This document shows positions 1 to 9,325 of a stretch of DNA of 43,082 nt, one piece after another. The notes beneath the pieces are model-generated. The model was not told the origin of the DNA. It made no database searches and worked only from the letters and a program-made list of their open reading frames with translations. The position numbers were made by a program, and so were the translations under genes. This DNA comes from Mycobacterium sp. D16R12 (GTDB taxonomy: Bacteria; Actinomycetota; Actinomycetes; Mycobacteriales; Mycobacteriaceae): positions 1 to 43,082 of the forward strand of contig NZ_MAFC01000001.1 of assembly GCF_002013465.1 (NCBI RefSeq), given 5' to 3'. Every line of letters begins with the position of its first letter. Positions within the stretch are counted from its first letter, which is position 1.

Positions 1-11
1 CCCCCCCGCCC

Positions 12-34
12 GGATCCAGTCCCCGCTGGAATCC
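12..34 (-). terminator. Hairpin just downstream of the lipoprotein array
   Basis: An interrupted dyad GGATCCAG / CTGG-A-ATCC (8 bp stem with one bulged A, 6-base loop) lies about 10 bases past the stop of the last lipoprotein gene on the minus strand. No T-run follows, which is common for mycobacterial terminators. Intrinsic termination is inferred from position and structure only. Confidence 0.35.
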
Positions 35-44
35 AGGTGGCTCT

Positions 45-827
45 TCAGCTCAGCTGCAGCTTGTCGACAATCCTGTCGGCCATCTTCTGCACCAGCTGCT
101 TTGAGTTGCTTCGCGCGCAAATCTGGGTCTGAACAATCACATTCGCGACACCGTTGTAGGACACGAAGCAGCGATACTTACTCGGCCCGTAGGTGAGGGC
201 CCAATTCACCTTCTTGGCGTTTGACGATGAGACCGACACCGCCACCGGCACCTTCCGGCCGCTGGAGTCGGTGAAGTTGTACGTCTTTCCATCACATTCG
301 TTGATCTCATCGGCTGTCGTCGAGAACTGCGCCTGCGCCGCGTCCTTGTCCTTATATGCCGCGATCGCCTGGTAGACCTGAGCATCCGGGTTTTTGGCGT
401 CCCCGAGCAACATCTCGGTCCCGCGGAACGTCTCGTAGTCCTTGCCCACCGACTCGGCGGTAAGCCCCTGCGTCACATTGCAGTTCGCATCGTCGGACTC
501 CGTCGCCGTGAAGGGCTTGTCCCGCTTGTTCGTCCTGGCGACTTCGGTGTCGAACACCTTGGCGACTTCCTCGTCGGTGAACAACGCCGACACCATGGCA
601 TCCTCGGTGATCTTGTCCTGCCCCGGCCACCCCGTCAGACCCGCGGGCCCACTACTGGTCGGAGCCGAAGCCGGCGCGTTCGCGGTCCGCGACACCGTTG
701 TGGTCGCAGACGTAGACGTTTCGGCTGCGTCTTGCCGGCCGGAACAACCGGACAGCGTCAGCGCGGCGATCGCCATCGCACACAACGCCACCCGCCCTGT
801 TGCGCTCGCCATGAGGCCCCCTCTCAT
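45..827 (-). CDS. Sensor-domain lipoprotein 1 (PknH_C-like)
   Basis: Predicted cell-envelope lipoprotein of 260 residues. A signal peptide ends in a lipobox with the lipidated Cys at residue 28 (LSGC), followed by a Ser/Thr/Ala-rich linker and a domain resembling the PknH extracellular sensor fold. Four cysteines (CNV, ECDGK, YRCFV, QICA) match those of the three upstream paralogues and should form two disulfides. Start chosen at the ATG preceded by GAGGAAG. Alternatives are an ATG at 845 that overlaps the previous stop as ATGA, and one at 812 behind GAGAGGGGG. It is the last gene of a four-gene minus-strand run and the most divergent copy. The ligand is unknown; the family is thought to sense or bind envelope ligands. 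Confidence 0.75.
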   Translation of the reverse strand: MRGGLMASATGRVALCAMAIAALTLSGCSGRQDAAETSTSATTTVSRTANAPASAPTSSGPAGLTGWPGQDKITEDAMVSALFTDEEVAKVFDTEVARTNKRDKPFTATESDDANCNVTQGLTAESVGKDYETFRGTEMLLGDAKNPDAQVYQAIAAYKDKDAAQAQFSTTADEINECDGKTYNFTDSSGRKVPVAVSVSSSNAKKVNWALTYGPSKYRCFVSYNGVANVIVQTQICARSNSKQLVQKMADRIVDKLQLS

Positions 828-841
828 GTTCTTCCTCGCGA

Positions 842-1606
842 TCATGCCGGAATCCATTCGGCCATACGGTCAACAATCGCGGTGACGATCGGAGCGCCAT
901 TACCGTTCTGGCACAACAGACTTCCGAAGAGTGCATTGTTCTTGACCCGATAATCGTAGAAACACCGCCACCCCGCCGGTTTTCCGTCTTTGAGCTGTTG
1001 TCGCACCCACGTCACGCTGGTGCCGTTGTTCGAGAATGGGCCGATCCGCCATTCGATATCGCCCTCGGTCTGACGAGAGTCCTCACACGATGCCAGCGAC
1101 GGGGGATACGCGGTCTGCAGCTGACTCGCGGCGGCCTTCGCATCGGGGAACAGCACCACCGCCTGCCAGACGATGTGGTCGTACCGGTCCTCTGTTTCCT
1201 GCAGCCGAGAGCCTCGGAAGGTGGTCCACTCGTCACCAAGGCTCTCGCCGCGCAGCCCCGTGAGTGCCTTGCACTTGCCAGTCGCGGTGGCGTCGCTGGG
1301 CCGCGTGGATTTGAACTCGTACGTCAGCGGGGATCCGACCAGCCGGCCGACGTCATCGGCGGAGATGATGATCGATTCCGCCTTGTCGGGTGTGACGATC
1401 ACCGGCGCCGGCGGTTCGAGCGAGGTCGTGACCGGCGGGGCACTGGATTTGGGGCTCGCGATGGCCCCGTCCCGCCCGTTATCGGTGACCGCAGATGTCT
1501 CGGTCGCACCTACCGGTATCGGCTTGATACCACCGGTCTCGGTGCCACAACTGACCGCGAACATCGCTGCCAAGCCAAGCCATCCAACTGCCAAGACGTG
1601 ACGCAT
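842..1606 (-). CDS. Sensor-domain lipoprotein 2 (PknH_C-like)
   Basis: 254-residue predicted lipoprotein. A short signal peptide ends at Cys20 (FAVSC), followed by a proline/threonine linker and a C-terminal sensor domain from about residue 80. The four family cysteines appear as GKCKAL, ASCEDS, WRCFYDY and LLCQNGN. The motif EWTTFRG is shared with its neighbours (EWTTYR, KWTTYR). The ATG start is preceded by GGGAGGGG at 5-base spacing, so the longer upstream reading is unlikely. Its stop abuts the next gene (TCAT at 842-845). About 100 bases separate it from copy 3, so it may have its own promoter. Function inferred from fold only. Confidence 0.78.
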   Translation of the reverse strand: MRHVLAVGWLGLAAMFAVSCGTETGGIKPIPVGATETSAVTDNGRDGAIASPKSSAPPVTTSLEPPAPVIVTPDKAESIIISADDVGRLVGSPLTYEFKSTRPSDATATGKCKALTGLRGESLGDEWTTFRGSRLQETEDRYDHIVWQAVVLFPDAKAAASQLQTAYPPSLASCEDSRQTEGDIEWRIGPFSNNGTSVTWVRQQLKDGKPAGWRCFYDYRVKNNALFGSLLCQNGNGAPIVTAIVDRMAEWIPA

Positions 1607-1706
1607 CCGAACCCCTCCCTGCCGATACCAGGTCCCACATCGACCCAAATCCTGGCTACATCGGATCGTTCGTGCTCAGTGTTACACGCACGCCAAAACC
1701 GATGAC

Positions 1707-2447
1707 CTACTTCGGTTTGGTGGCGGCCGCCATCCTGTCCGCGATCGCCCTCACCGCCGGACCTCCGTTGCCAAGCTGGCAGACCGTCGCCGAGAGCAGC
1801 AGGTTGTCGATGATGCGTGCCTCCAACATGCAACGCCACCCCGAGGGCCGTCCGTCGACGATCTCGTCGAGCACCCACTGCGCGCGGTCTTCCGATACGT
1901 CTCGCACGGATGCGCGCCACGTCGCCGCATCAATTTTCAGTTCCTCACCCGAACAACCGCCGACGTCGGCGGGGAACTCCTTCGAATAGGTCTCCCTGGC
2001 ATTGTCTTTCGACGAGTAGAGCAATACCCGCTGGGTTACCGAGTGAGTGAAGGTGTCCTTGTCTTCGCGGTACCAAACATCGCGGTAGGTCGTCCATTTG
2101 TCGCCGACGTCAACCGCCAGGGGCACCATGAGAGCCTGGCATGACTGCTTGCCGTCGATCGTCGACGTTCGCGGGTTCGACGACTTCCCCTCGTACTCGA
2201 GGGTCGAGCCGATGAGCTCCGAGACGTCCTTTTTGGGGACGATGAGCGAGTTGGCTTTCTCGGGACTGATCGCATCCGCCGCCGATGTCGATGTCTTGGA
2301 TGCACCTGATGCCGCTGATGGCCCTGACGTCGCCGGGTCCTGCTGGCCACCCCCGAAAAATGAGCATCCTGTCAGGACAAACGCGGTACACACTGCGGCG
2401 GCAGTCTTTCGCCATCCCGATTCTGTCGTCACGGCCATTCCTTTCAC
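1707..2447 (-). CDS. Sensor-domain lipoprotein 3 (PknH_C-like)
   Basis: 246-residue predicted lipoprotein with lipobox VLTGC (Cys28 from the chosen start), a low-complexity Ser/Ala/Thr linker and a sensor domain carrying the four conserved Cys (QSCQAL, GGCSGE, WRCMLEA, TVCQLGN). I chose the GTG at 2447 because it overlaps the stop of copy 4 as GTGA, which implies translational coupling. An in-frame ATG at 2438 or 2459 is possible. Surface-exposed lipoprotein with unknown ligand. Copies 3 and 4 look co-transcribed. Confidence 0.75.
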   Translation of the reverse strand: MKGMAVTTESGWRKTAAAVCTAFVLTGCSFFGGGQQDPATSGPSAASGASKTSTSAADAISPEKANSLIVPKKDVSELIGSTLEYEGKSSNPRTSTIDGKQSCQALMVPLAVDVGDKWTTYRDVWYREDKDTFTHSVTQRVLLYSSKDNARETYSKEFPADVGGCSGEELKIDAATWRASVRDVSEDRAQWVLDEIVDGRPSGWRCMLEARIIDNLLLSATVCQLGNGGPAVRAIADRMAAATKPK

Positions 2448-3199
2448 TGCGGGATCCATGCTGCGATCCGATCGGTAATGGTCGTCACGCCGGGCACGCC
2501 GTCGCCGTACTGGCATAGGTAGGTCCCGAAGAGCACGTTGTTCTTGTTACGGAAGTCGAAGAAGCAGTGCCAGGTCGCGGTTTGTGCGACCTGGAGTTGA
2601 GTCCATCGCGCCGCCGTATCGGTGATGTCCGCGATGTTGGTGATCTTCCACTTTTGATCCTGTTTGGAAATCTCGGCATTCGCGCATGATCTCGACGCGG
2701 ATGCGGGAAACGCCCGTGTGAAAGCCGCAGCGGCCTCCGCGCGGGACGGATACAGAACGGCCACCTGGCTCACGATGTACGCGGTCGTGTCCTTGGTCTC
2801 TCGGTAGTAGTTCCAGCGGTAGGTGGTCCATTCGGATCCCAATTGGCCGGCTCGTGGATTGTCCAGGTTCACGCAATCGCCGGCGCCGCCCACGGCATCG
2901 GTCGGCGGTGCCGAGGTGTTGTCGTCGTATTCCAGCGTGGTTCCCAGGATCTTCCCCACATCGGCGCGCGAGCCCAGGATTGAGTCAATCTTCTCCGGCG
3001 TGACCACCAGAGGTGGTGGAGCGGGTGCCCGGGTGGTGGCGGGGATGGACGCCGGAGCCGAGGTGCCTGCCGTCATCGGCATGTCCGCGGCGGTGGTGGT
3101 CGGTGCGGACACCGGTTTGATGCCCTCGCTGGGTTGACTACACCCGGCTATCAGCAGCGCGGCCAATGTCAGGCACCCCACACTCATTCCATACCGCAT
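2444..3199 (-). CDS. Sensor-domain lipoprotein 4 (PknH_C-like)
   Basis: First gene of the array, 251 residues. Signal peptide with lipobox LIAGC (Cys20), a Pro/Thr/Ala linker to about residue 75, then the sensor domain with four cysteines (DCVNL, SCANA, WHCFFDF, YLCQYGD) and the shared EWTTYR motif. The start is well supported by AGGAGGG six bases before ATG. It diverges from ureA with roughly 140 bases between. PknH-type C-terminal domains form a two-disulfide fold outside the membrane; here the kinase part is absent, so these are free-standing lipoproteins. Which ligand they bind cannot be read from sequence. Confidence 0.8.
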   Translation of the reverse strand: MRYGMSVGCLTLAALLIAGCSQPSEGIKPVSAPTTTAADMPMTAGTSAPASIPATTRAPAPPPLVVTPEKIDSILGSRADVGKILGTTLEYDDNTSAPPTDAVGGAGDCVNLDNPRAGQLGSEWTTYRWNYYRETKDTTAYIVSQVAVLYPSRAEAAAAFTRAFPASASRSCANAEISKQDQKWKITNIADITDTAARWTQLQVAQTATWHCFFDFRNKNNVLFGTYLCQYGDGVPGVTTITDRIAAWIPQ

Positions 3200-3341
3200 C
3201 GCGCACCCTCCTGATCGACTCCGCACCCAGCGCGTTTCCGAGGATTCTCGCACTCACGATCGCGACCGCACGGCAAAACTCTTCGGTGCCCTGCGACGTC
3301 GGCAATGCCGGGTTGCCCGGATCGTGGCAGGATCGCCCCTT

Positions 3342-3644
3342 ATGCGATTGACCCCGCACGAGCAAGAACGGCTGCTCATCTCGTATGCGGCGGAATTGGC
3401 GCGCCGCCGCCAGGCCCGAGGCCTGCGCCTTAACCATCCCGAAGCGATCGCGTTGATCACCGACCATCTCCTGGAAGGTGCCCGTGACGGCCGCACCGTC
3501 TCGGAATTGATGGCCAGTGGCCGCGAGGTCCTCGGGCGTGACGATGTCATGGACGGAGTGCCCGAGATGATCCCGGACGTTCAGGTGGAGGCAACTTTTC
3601 CTGACGGCACGAAACTCGTTACTGTGCACCACCCGATCGGATGA
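3342..3644 (+). CDS. ureA: Urease gamma subunit
   Basis: 100-residue gamma subunit, the usual size for this family. It starts [13 protein letters not shown] and contains the typical [15 protein letters not shown] segment. It forms the (UreABC)3 complex that hydrolyses urea to ammonia and carbamate in the cytoplasm. ATG at 3342 is chosen over the upstream in-frame GTG at 3324 because the family begins at this Met. An AGGA lies rather far upstream, so initiation may be weak or leaderless (CAGGAT 8 bases before). Its stop overlaps ureB as ATGA. Confidence 0.95.
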   Translation: MRLTPHEQERLLISYAAELARRRQARGLRLNHPEAIALITDHLLEGARDGRTVSELMASGREVLGRDDVMDGVPEMIPDVQVEATFPDGTKLVTVHHPIG

Positions 3645-3973
3645 GCCGCATGATTCCCGGCGAATACCTGTTCGCGCCAGACGCCATCGAACTCAACGCC
3701 GGCGCGACCGTCATCGAGCTCGAGGTCGTCAACACCGGCGACCGTCCGGTGCAGGTGGGCAGCCACGTCCACTTCCCGCAATCAAACCCGGCACTTGATT
3801 TCGACCGGGAGGCCGCGCACGGGCACCGCTTACACATTCCGGCGGGTACCGCGGTTCGCTTTGAACCCGGTGTCGCCCAGAAGGTTCGGCTGGTGCCCTT
3901 GCGTGGTCGCCGTGAAGTGCACGGACTGACACTCGATGCTCCCGGCCGGTTGGATGGCGGTGAGCCCGCATGA
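3641..3973 (+). CDS. ureB: Urease beta subunit
   Basis: 110-residue beta subunit beginning [19 protein letters not shown]. It keeps the family signatures [19 protein letters not shown] and GTAVRFEPG. It is a structural partner of UreA and UreC and carries no catalytic residues. ATG overlaps the ureA stop (ATGA), and its own stop overlaps ureC the same way, so the three structural subunits are translationally coupled. A second Met four codons in is an alternative start. Confidence 0.95.
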   Translation: MSRMIPGEYLFAPDAIELNAGATVIELEVVNTGDRPVQVGSHVHFPQSNPALDFDREAAHGHRLHIPAGTAVRFEPGVAQKVRLVPLRGRREVHGLTLDAPGRLDGGEPA

Positions 3974-5703
3974 CCCGGCTATCGCGGGAGCATTACGCCA
4001 AGCTGTACGGACCGACGACCGGCGACCGTATCCGATTGGCCGATACCGATCTGATTATCGAGATCACCGAAGACCGATGTGGCGGTCCCGGATTGGCAGG
4101 CGAAGAGGCAGTCTTCGGCGGTGGCAAGGTGTTGCGCGAGTCTATGGGGCAGAGCCGCCTCACCCGCGCCGAAGGAGCGCCCGACACCGTCATCACCGGC
4201 GCCGTCATCATCGATCACTGGGGAATCATCAAGGCCGACATCGGCATTCGGGACGGTCGAATCGTCGGCATCGGTAAGGCAGGCAACCCGGACATCATGG
4301 ACGGGGTCCATCCCCAACTGATCGTCGGCCCGTCTACCGAGATCATCGCCGGCAATGACCGGATCGTGACGGCGGGTGGCATCGATTGTCACGTCCATTT
4401 CATCTGTCCGCAGCTGGTCGACGAGGCCATCGGCGGTGGCATCACGACCATGATCGGGGGTGGCACCGGCCCCGCGGAGGGCAGCAAGGCCACCACGGTG
4501 ACACCCGGCGCATGGCATCTGGGCCGGATGTTGCAAGCACTCGACAGCTGGCCGGTGAACGTGCTGCTGCTGGGCAAGGGCAACACCGTCAACCCCGAAT
4601 CCATGTGGGAGCAATTGCGCGGCGGTGCGGCAGGTTTCAAGCTGCATGAGGACTGGGGCACCACGCCTGCGGTGATCGATGCGTGCCTGCGCGTCGCTGA
4701 TGAGGCCGATGTTCAGGTCGCCCTGCACTCGGACACCCTCAACGAAACAGGTTTTGTCGAAGGCACTCTGGAGGCGATCGCGGGACGCGCGATCCACGCC
4801 TATCACACCGAGGGAGCCGGTGGAGGCCATGCTCCAGACATCATTACCGTGGCCAGCCACCCGAATGTGATGCCCAGCTCCACCAATCCGACGCGCCCAC
4901 ACACTGTCAACACCCTCGACGAGCATCTCGACATGCTCATGGTCTGCCACCATCTCAACGCCGCCGTGCCGGAGGATCTTGCCTTCGCCGAGAGCCGGAT
5001 TCGTCCGTCCACGATCGCGGCCGAGGACCTACTGCACGACATCGGTGCCATCTCGATGATCGGCAGTGACAGCCAGGCCATGGGGCGCATCGGCGAAGTG
5101 GTGATGCGTACCTGGCAGACCGCGCACGTCATGAAGAAGCGCCGCGGCGCGCTGGAAGGGGACCCCGCCGGTGCCAAGGGCAACGACAACAACCGCGTGC
5201 GCCGGTATGTCGCGAAATACACCATCTGCCCGGCGATCACCCACGGCATCGATCACGAACTGGGTTCCATCGAAGTCGGCAAGCTGGCCGATCTGGTGCT
5301 GTGGGAACCCGCGTTCTTCGGGGTCCGGCCGCACGTCGTCATCAAGGGCGGTGCCATCGCGTGGGCGGCTATGGGTGATGCCAATGCCTCCATTCCCACT
5401 CCACAGCCGGTGCTGCCTCGGCCCATGTTCGGCGCCATGCCCAACGTGGCACCGGGGTTGGCCGTGCATTTCGTCTCACCGACAGCCATCGAGGACGACC
5501 TCGCCGCGCGGCTTGCGCTGCGGCGCAGACTGGTTCCTACCCGCAATGTCCGCTATCGCGGCAAGGCCGACCTGCCCTTGAACGACGCGATGCCGGACAT
5601 CCGAGTCGATCCAGACACCTTCACCGTACGTATCGACGGCGAGGTGTGGCGGGAAGAGCCGGCCACCGAACTGCCTATGGCGCAACGGTATTTCCTGTTC
5701 TGA
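3970..5703 (+). CDS. ureC: Urease alpha (catalytic) subunit
   Basis: 577 residues, full length for the nickel-dependent catalytic subunit. Visible active-site elements: HxH nickel ligands (His141, His143), the carbamylated lysine in GFKLHEDWG (Lys224), the [12 protein letters not shown] and [12 protein letters not shown] histidine segments, the mobile-flap MVCHH (Cys326, His327) and the Asp ligand in SDSQAMGR (Asp367). No catalytic residue is missing, so active urease is expected. ATGA overlap with ureB; TGATG overlap with ureF. The operon has no ureE metallochaperone, as in other mycobacterial urease operons. Confidence 0.97.
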   Translation: MTRLSREHYAKLYGPTTGDRIRLADTDLIIEITEDRCGGPGLAGEEAVFGGGKVLRESMGQSRLTRAEGAPDTVITGAVIIDHWGIIKADIGIRDGRIVGIGKAGNPDIMDGVHPQLIVGPSTEIIAGNDRIVTAGGIDCHVHFICPQLVDEAIGGGITTMIGGGTGPAEGSKATTVTPGAWHLGRMLQALDSWPVNVLLLGKGNTVNPESMWEQLRGGAAGFKLHEDWGTTPAVIDACLRVADEADVQVALHSDTLNETGFVEGTLEAIAGRAIHAYHTEGAGGGHAPDIITVASHPNVMPSSTNPTRPHTVNTLDEHLDMLMVCHHLNAAVPEDLAFAESRIRPSTIAAEDLLHDIGAISMIGSDSQAMGRIGEVVMRTWQTAHVMKKRRGALEGDPAGAKGNDNNRVRRYVAKYTICPAITHGIDHELGSIEVGKLADLVLWEPAFFGVRPHVVIKGGAIAWAAMGDANASIPTPQPVLPRPMFGAMPNVAPGLAVHFVSPTAIEDDLAARLALRRRLVPTRNVRYRGKADLPLNDAMPDIRVDPDTFTVRIDGEVWREEPATELPMAQRYFLF

Positions 5704-6368
5704 TGGGGTCCACCGATGCGTCCGCGACCCCTCTTCCGGCAACGGCGCTGCTGCTGTCGCTGGCTGATTCCCGATTGCCGACCGGTTCGCATGTACATTC
5801 CGGAGGGGTGGAGGAGGCGATCGGCCAGGGCCTCGTGCGGGACTGTACGACGCTCAACGCCTATCTGCGGCGGCGTATCCGGACTCATGGCCTGGTCGCG
5901 GCTTCGATCGCTGCCGCCGTCACGTCGGGGCGGCTGGATCCCGTGCGAGCAGATGCCGAAACGGACGCACGCACCCCGTCACAAGCCGCGCGTGACGCCT
6001 CCCGCGCTCAGGGCCGCGGGCTCAAGCGCCTGGCCGGGAGCGCCTGGCCGGATATCGATTGGCGCACGTACGGTCGGCAGCCGCATTTGGCCGTGGTGTA
6101 CGGCATCATTGGCACGGCAGCGGGTTTGTCGGGCCGCGATATCGCCCTCGTCGTCGTGTACACGACCTTGACCGGGTCTGCCACGGCAGGACAGCGACTG
6201 TTGGCTCTGGACCCGGCGGAGGTGGCGGTAGGCACCCTGGCCCTGACCGGACTGTGCGAGGAGACCGCGACACTGGCCAGTTCCGGGTTGGCCTGTCTGT
6301 CGGACCCGCTCTTGGATGTGCTCGCCGAGCAGCATCTCACACGCGAACGCCCGCTGTTTGTTTCGTAG
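5703..6368 (+). CDS. ureF: Urease accessory protein UreF
   Basis: 221-residue accessory protein that works with UreG and UreD to deliver nickel to apo-urease. It has the family opening LLSLADSRLPTGSHVHSGGVE and an Ala-rich helical body. The ATG at 5703 shares bases with the ureC stop (TGATG); longer upstream readings would run inside ureC. It is followed by a 61-base gap before ureG that holds an unusual AT-rich 8-base tandem repeat. Every other junction in this operon is overlapping. Confidence 0.93.
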   Translation: MGSTDASATPLPATALLLSLADSRLPTGSHVHSGGVEEAIGQGLVRDCTTLNAYLRRRIRTHGLVAASIAAAVTSGRLDPVRADAETDARTPSQAARDASRAQGRGLKRLAGSAWPDIDWRTYGRQPHLAVVYGIIGTAAGLSGRDIALVVVYTTLTGSATAGQRLLALDPAEVAVGTLALTGLCEETATLASSGLACLSDPLLDVLAEQHLTRERPLFVS

Positions 6369-6407
6369 TTTTTGAGGTTTTAAGGTTTTACGGTTTTAGG
6401 CTTTCAC
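6368..6407 (+). repeat. AT-rich 8-base tandem repeat between ureF and ureG
   Basis: Three consecutive units GGTTTTAA, GGTTTTAC, GGTTTTAG (6376-6399), flanked by degenerate copies GTTTTTGA (6368-6375) and GCTTTCAC (6400-6407). This is the most T-rich stretch of the operon and falls in its only real gap. It could be a slippage-prone tract, a protein-binding array or a transcription pause or attenuation site; nothing visible decides which. Confidence 0.8.
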
Positions 6408-6429
6408 GCACAACCACGATTGGATCAAG

Positions 6430-7104
6430 ATGGCACCGCACCTCCTAGACGGCCAGCCCCATCAGCACATCGACAGGCCACGTCGGGTCCGTCAGCCGGG
6501 GGAGCCGCTGCGCATCGGGATCGGCGGGCCGGTGGGGTCGGGTAAGACCGCGCTGGTTGCCGCGCTGTGCCGCACGCTGCGCGACGAGATCTCGGTGGCG
6601 GTGCTGACCAACGACATCTACACCACCGAGGATGCCGACTTTCTGCGCCGCCATGCGGTGCTTCCCGATGAGCGCATCACCGCGGTGCAAACCGGTGGCT
6701 GCCCGCACACCGCGATCCGCGACGACATCACCGCGAACCTGGATGCCATAGAGGATCTCATCGCCACCAATGATCCACTCGACCTCATCCTCGTCGAATC
6801 GGGCGGCGATAACCTGACCGCCACCTTCTCCTCCGGCCTGATCGACGTGCAGATCTTCGTGATCGACGTCGCCGGTGGCGACAAGGTGCCGCGGAAAGGC
6901 GGTCCCGGCGTTACCTTCTCGGACCTGCTGGTCATCAACAAGACCGATCTTGCACCGATGGTGGGCGCCGATTTGGGCGTGATGGCCCGTGACGCGGCGG
7001 CCGTACGCGACGGCCGGCCCACGGCGATGATCTCGTTGACCCAGGACCCGACGGCCGCCGAGGTGTTGGCATGGGTGCGGCACCATCTGGACCATGCGCA
7101 CTGA
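6430..7104 (+). CDS. ureG: Urease accessory GTPase UreG
   Basis: 224-residue SIMIBI-class GTPase that drives nickel insertion into urease. P-loop GPVGSGKT at residues 33-40, the nickel-binding Cys-Pro-His motif (QTGGCPH, Cys91-His93), LVESGGDNL, and the guanine-specificity NKTD. The N-terminus has a few histidines (His4, His11, His13) but is not a true His-rich extension. It starts 61 bases after ureF and overlaps ureD by 11 bases at its 3' end. Confidence 0.96.
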   Translation: MAPHLLDGQPHQHIDRPRRVRQPGEPLRIGIGGPVGSGKTALVAALCRTLRDEISVAVLTNDIYTTEDADFLRRHAVLPDERITAVQTGGCPHTAIRDDITANLDAIEDLIATNDPLDLILVESGGDNLTATFSSGLIDVQIFVIDVAGGDKVPRKGGPGVTFSDLLVINKTDLAPMVGADLGVMARDAAAVRDGRPTAMISLTQDPTAAEVLAWVRHHLDHAH

Positions 7105-7741
7105 CGTCGAGATCATTGCGGAGAAGGGCCGACTCCCACGCTTGCGCTGTTCAGGAAGCCTGCAGGGCCGACTGACCGACGCCGATACCGTGCACCTGGT
7201 CGGCGTGACGGCGAGTCCGCTTGGTGGCGACGAGATCTCGGTGCGTATCGAAGTCGGTGAAGGGGTGCTGTTGCGGGTGCGATCCGTGGCGGCCGCGGTG
7301 GCCCTGCCCGGCCGCGACACCCTTCAGTCCTCTACAGCGTGGGACTGTTCGGTGGCGGGCGAGCTCGATCTCGACCCGGCGCCCACCATCGTGGCGGCCA
7401 ACGCCTCTCACCACTCTCACGTCACCGTTCGCGGATCGGTCACTGCGAGCCTGCGACTGCGCGAACGTGTGCAGATCGGCAGGACGGGGGAGTCGTCGGG
7501 ATTCTGGACCGGTCAGCTCGACGCGGATATCGAGGATCGCCCGCTGCTACGCCATCGTGTCGAACTCGGCGCCGGATCGGTCACCGATGACGAACTGGGC
7601 CGCCCTCTGGCGCTGATCAGCGAATTACGCTATCCCGCAATAAATTCCACACAACCCAGTCCGATTGACGCCACCGTGCTGCGCCTTGCGGGCGACGCCA
7701 CCCTGCTTACCTGGCAGGGGCGGCGTCTTCCGTCCGACTAA
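7094..7741 (+). CDS. ureD: Urease accessory protein UreD
   Basis: 215-residue accessory scaffold (UreD/UreH) that joins UreF and UreG on apo-urease. The family is weakly conserved; recognised by position and by segments such as [14 protein letters not shown] and [15 protein letters not shown] lies within the ureG 3' end, an 11-base overlap. Last gene of the operon; its stop is only 5 bases from the convergent ndh stop, so the two transcripts must end inside one another or at unseen sites. Confidence 0.9.
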   Translation: MRTDVEIIAEKGRLPRLRCSGSLQGRLTDADTVHLVGVTASPLGGDEISVRIEVGEGVLLRVRSVAAAVALPGRDTLQSSTAWDCSVAGELDLDPAPTIVAANASHHSHVTVRGSVTASLRLRERVQIGRTGESSGFWTGQLDADIEDRPLLRHRVELGAGSVTDDELGRPLALISELRYPAINSTQPSPIDATVLRLAGDATLLTWQGRRLPSD

Positions 7742-7746
7742 CCCGA

Positions 7747-9201
7747 CTAGCTCGCGGCCTTTTCCTCTTGTGGCTCCGCAACTTGCTCGTCGTCGCCGTT
7801 TTTCTCCGCAACGAGCTCTTCAAGCTGGTCCAGACGTGTTCGCGCCCAAGCCTGCTGCTCGGTGATCGCCATCTGGCCGCGCGAGCGCGTCACGAACGCA
7901 ATGGACCACAGGATCAGGGTCACCAGACGATTCTTGAACCCGACCAGATAGACCAAGTGCAGCGCCAGCCAGCTGAGCCAGGCGATGAATCCGCTGAACT
8001 CCAGCTTGCCGATCTTGACCACTGCGCTGTACCGCGACACGGTGGCCATCGAGCCCTTGTCGAAGAATTTGAACGGGGGACGTTCCGCTGCGCTACGTCC
8101 CTTCAGTTCGGCCTTGATCTGCTTGGCCGCATAGCGCCCGCCCTGGATGGCGCCCTGGGCGACACCGGGTACGCCGTCGACCGCCATCATGTCGCCGACC
8201 ACAAAGACGTTCGGGTGACCGGGAATCGACAGGTCCGGGCCGACCTTCACACGTCCGGCACGATCGAGCTCGACACCCGACTGCTCGGCCAGGTTCTTGC
8301 CGAGAGGGCTGGCGGACACGCCCGCGGACCACACCTTGCACCAGGATTCGATGCGTTCCACGGTGCCATCGGAATGCTTGACGGTCAGGCCGTTGCGATC
8401 CACGTCGGTGACCATGGCACCCAACTGGATCTCAACACCCAGCTTCTCTAGGCGTTTGCGCGCCTTTTCTCCCAGCTTCGGACCGAAGGGCGGCAGCACG
8501 GCCGTCGCGGCATCGAGCAGGATGACCCGCGCGTCGGTCGGGTCGATGTGCCGGAAGGTGCCCTTGAGGGTCTCGTTGGCCAGTTCGGCGATCTGCCCGG
8601 CCATCTCGACGCCGGTAGGCCCGGCACCTACCACGGTGAAGGTCATCAGCTTGCGGCGCCGGACGGGATCGCTGGAGCGTTCCGCCTGCTCGAAGGCGCC
8701 CAGAATACGGCCGCGCAGCTCCAGAGCGTCGTCAATGGACTTCATACCCGGAGCCCACTCGGCGAAGTGGTCGTTCCCGAAGTAGGACTGACCCGCACCC
8801 GCGGCGACGATCAGGCTGTCGTACGGCGTGGAGTAGTCGTGCCCGAGCAGTGAGGAATGGACGATCTGATTTTCCAGGTCGATGCTTGTCACATCGCCGA
8901 GAACCACCTGCGCGTTGTCCTGGTCCTTCAAGATCTGCCGCGTCGGGGGAGCGATCTCCCCTTCGGAGATGATCCCGGTGGCCACTTGGTACAGGAGCGG
9001 CTGGAACAGGTGGTGGGTGGTGCGCGCGATCAGCGTGACGTCGACGTTGGCACGTTTGAGTGTCTTAGCGGCGGTCAGGCCGCCGAACCCCGACCCGATG
9101 ATGACGACTCGGTGTGTCGGCGTCAGCGCGTCCTTGATCTTGGGCTTCGGATTGGCCTCGACAGGCGCCGCAGAGCTGGCGGCGTCTGGTGTCGTGCTCA
9201 T
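7747..9201 (-). CDS. ndh: Type II NADH dehydrogenase
   Basis: 484-residue single-subunit, non-proton-pumping NADH:menaquinone oxidoreductase at the inner face of the membrane. FAD-binding VVIIGSGFGGLTAAK near residue 40, NADH-binding VVGAGPTGVEMAGQ in the middle, and VFVVGDMMAVDG near the FAD tail site. A C-terminal hydrophobic/amphipathic stretch (FIAWLSWLALHLVYLVGFKN) anchors it, followed by an acidic tail. ATG at 9201 is preceded by GAGGAG at 7-base spacing. The N-terminal Ala/Pro-rich lead of about 35 residues is longer than usual. Same position next to ureD as in M. tuberculosis (Rv1854c). Confidence 0.95.
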   Translation of the reverse strand: MSTTPDAASSAAPVEANPKPKIKDALTPTHRVVIIGSGFGGLTAAKTLKRANVDVTLIARTTHHLFQPLLYQVATGIISEGEIAPPTRQILKDQDNAQVVLGDVTSIDLENQIVHSSLLGHDYSTPYDSLIVAAGAGQSYFGNDHFAEWAPGMKSIDDALELRGRILGAFEQAERSSDPVRRRKLMTFTVVGAGPTGVEMAGQIAELANETLKGTFRHIDPTDARVILLDAATAVLPPFGPKLGEKARKRLEKLGVEIQLGAMVTDVDRNGLTVKHSDGTVERIESWCKVWSAGVSASPLGKNLAEQSGVELDRAGRVKVGPDLSIPGHPNVFVVGDMMAVDGVPGVAQGAIQGGRYAAKQIKAELKGRSAAERPPFKFFDKGSMATVSRYSAVVKIGKLEFSGFIAWLSWLALHLVYLVGFKNRLVTLILWSIAFVTRSRGQMAITEQQAWARTRLDQLEELVAEKNGDDEQVAEPQEEKAAS

Positions 9202-9325
9202 CGGATCACTCCTCATCGAATGGTGTCTCAACTGGGGTTATTCACCTTGTCTGACACTTGGTGCAACACCCCAACCGTAGTCGGGATTTCCCCTCACGTC
9301 GCGTCAGTTAGTTTAGCGAAATATC

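Noticed and set aside
3979..4953. 324-codon minus-strand frame opposite ureC
   Set aside because: Composition is typical of a complementary-strand shadow, and ureC is unambiguous here.
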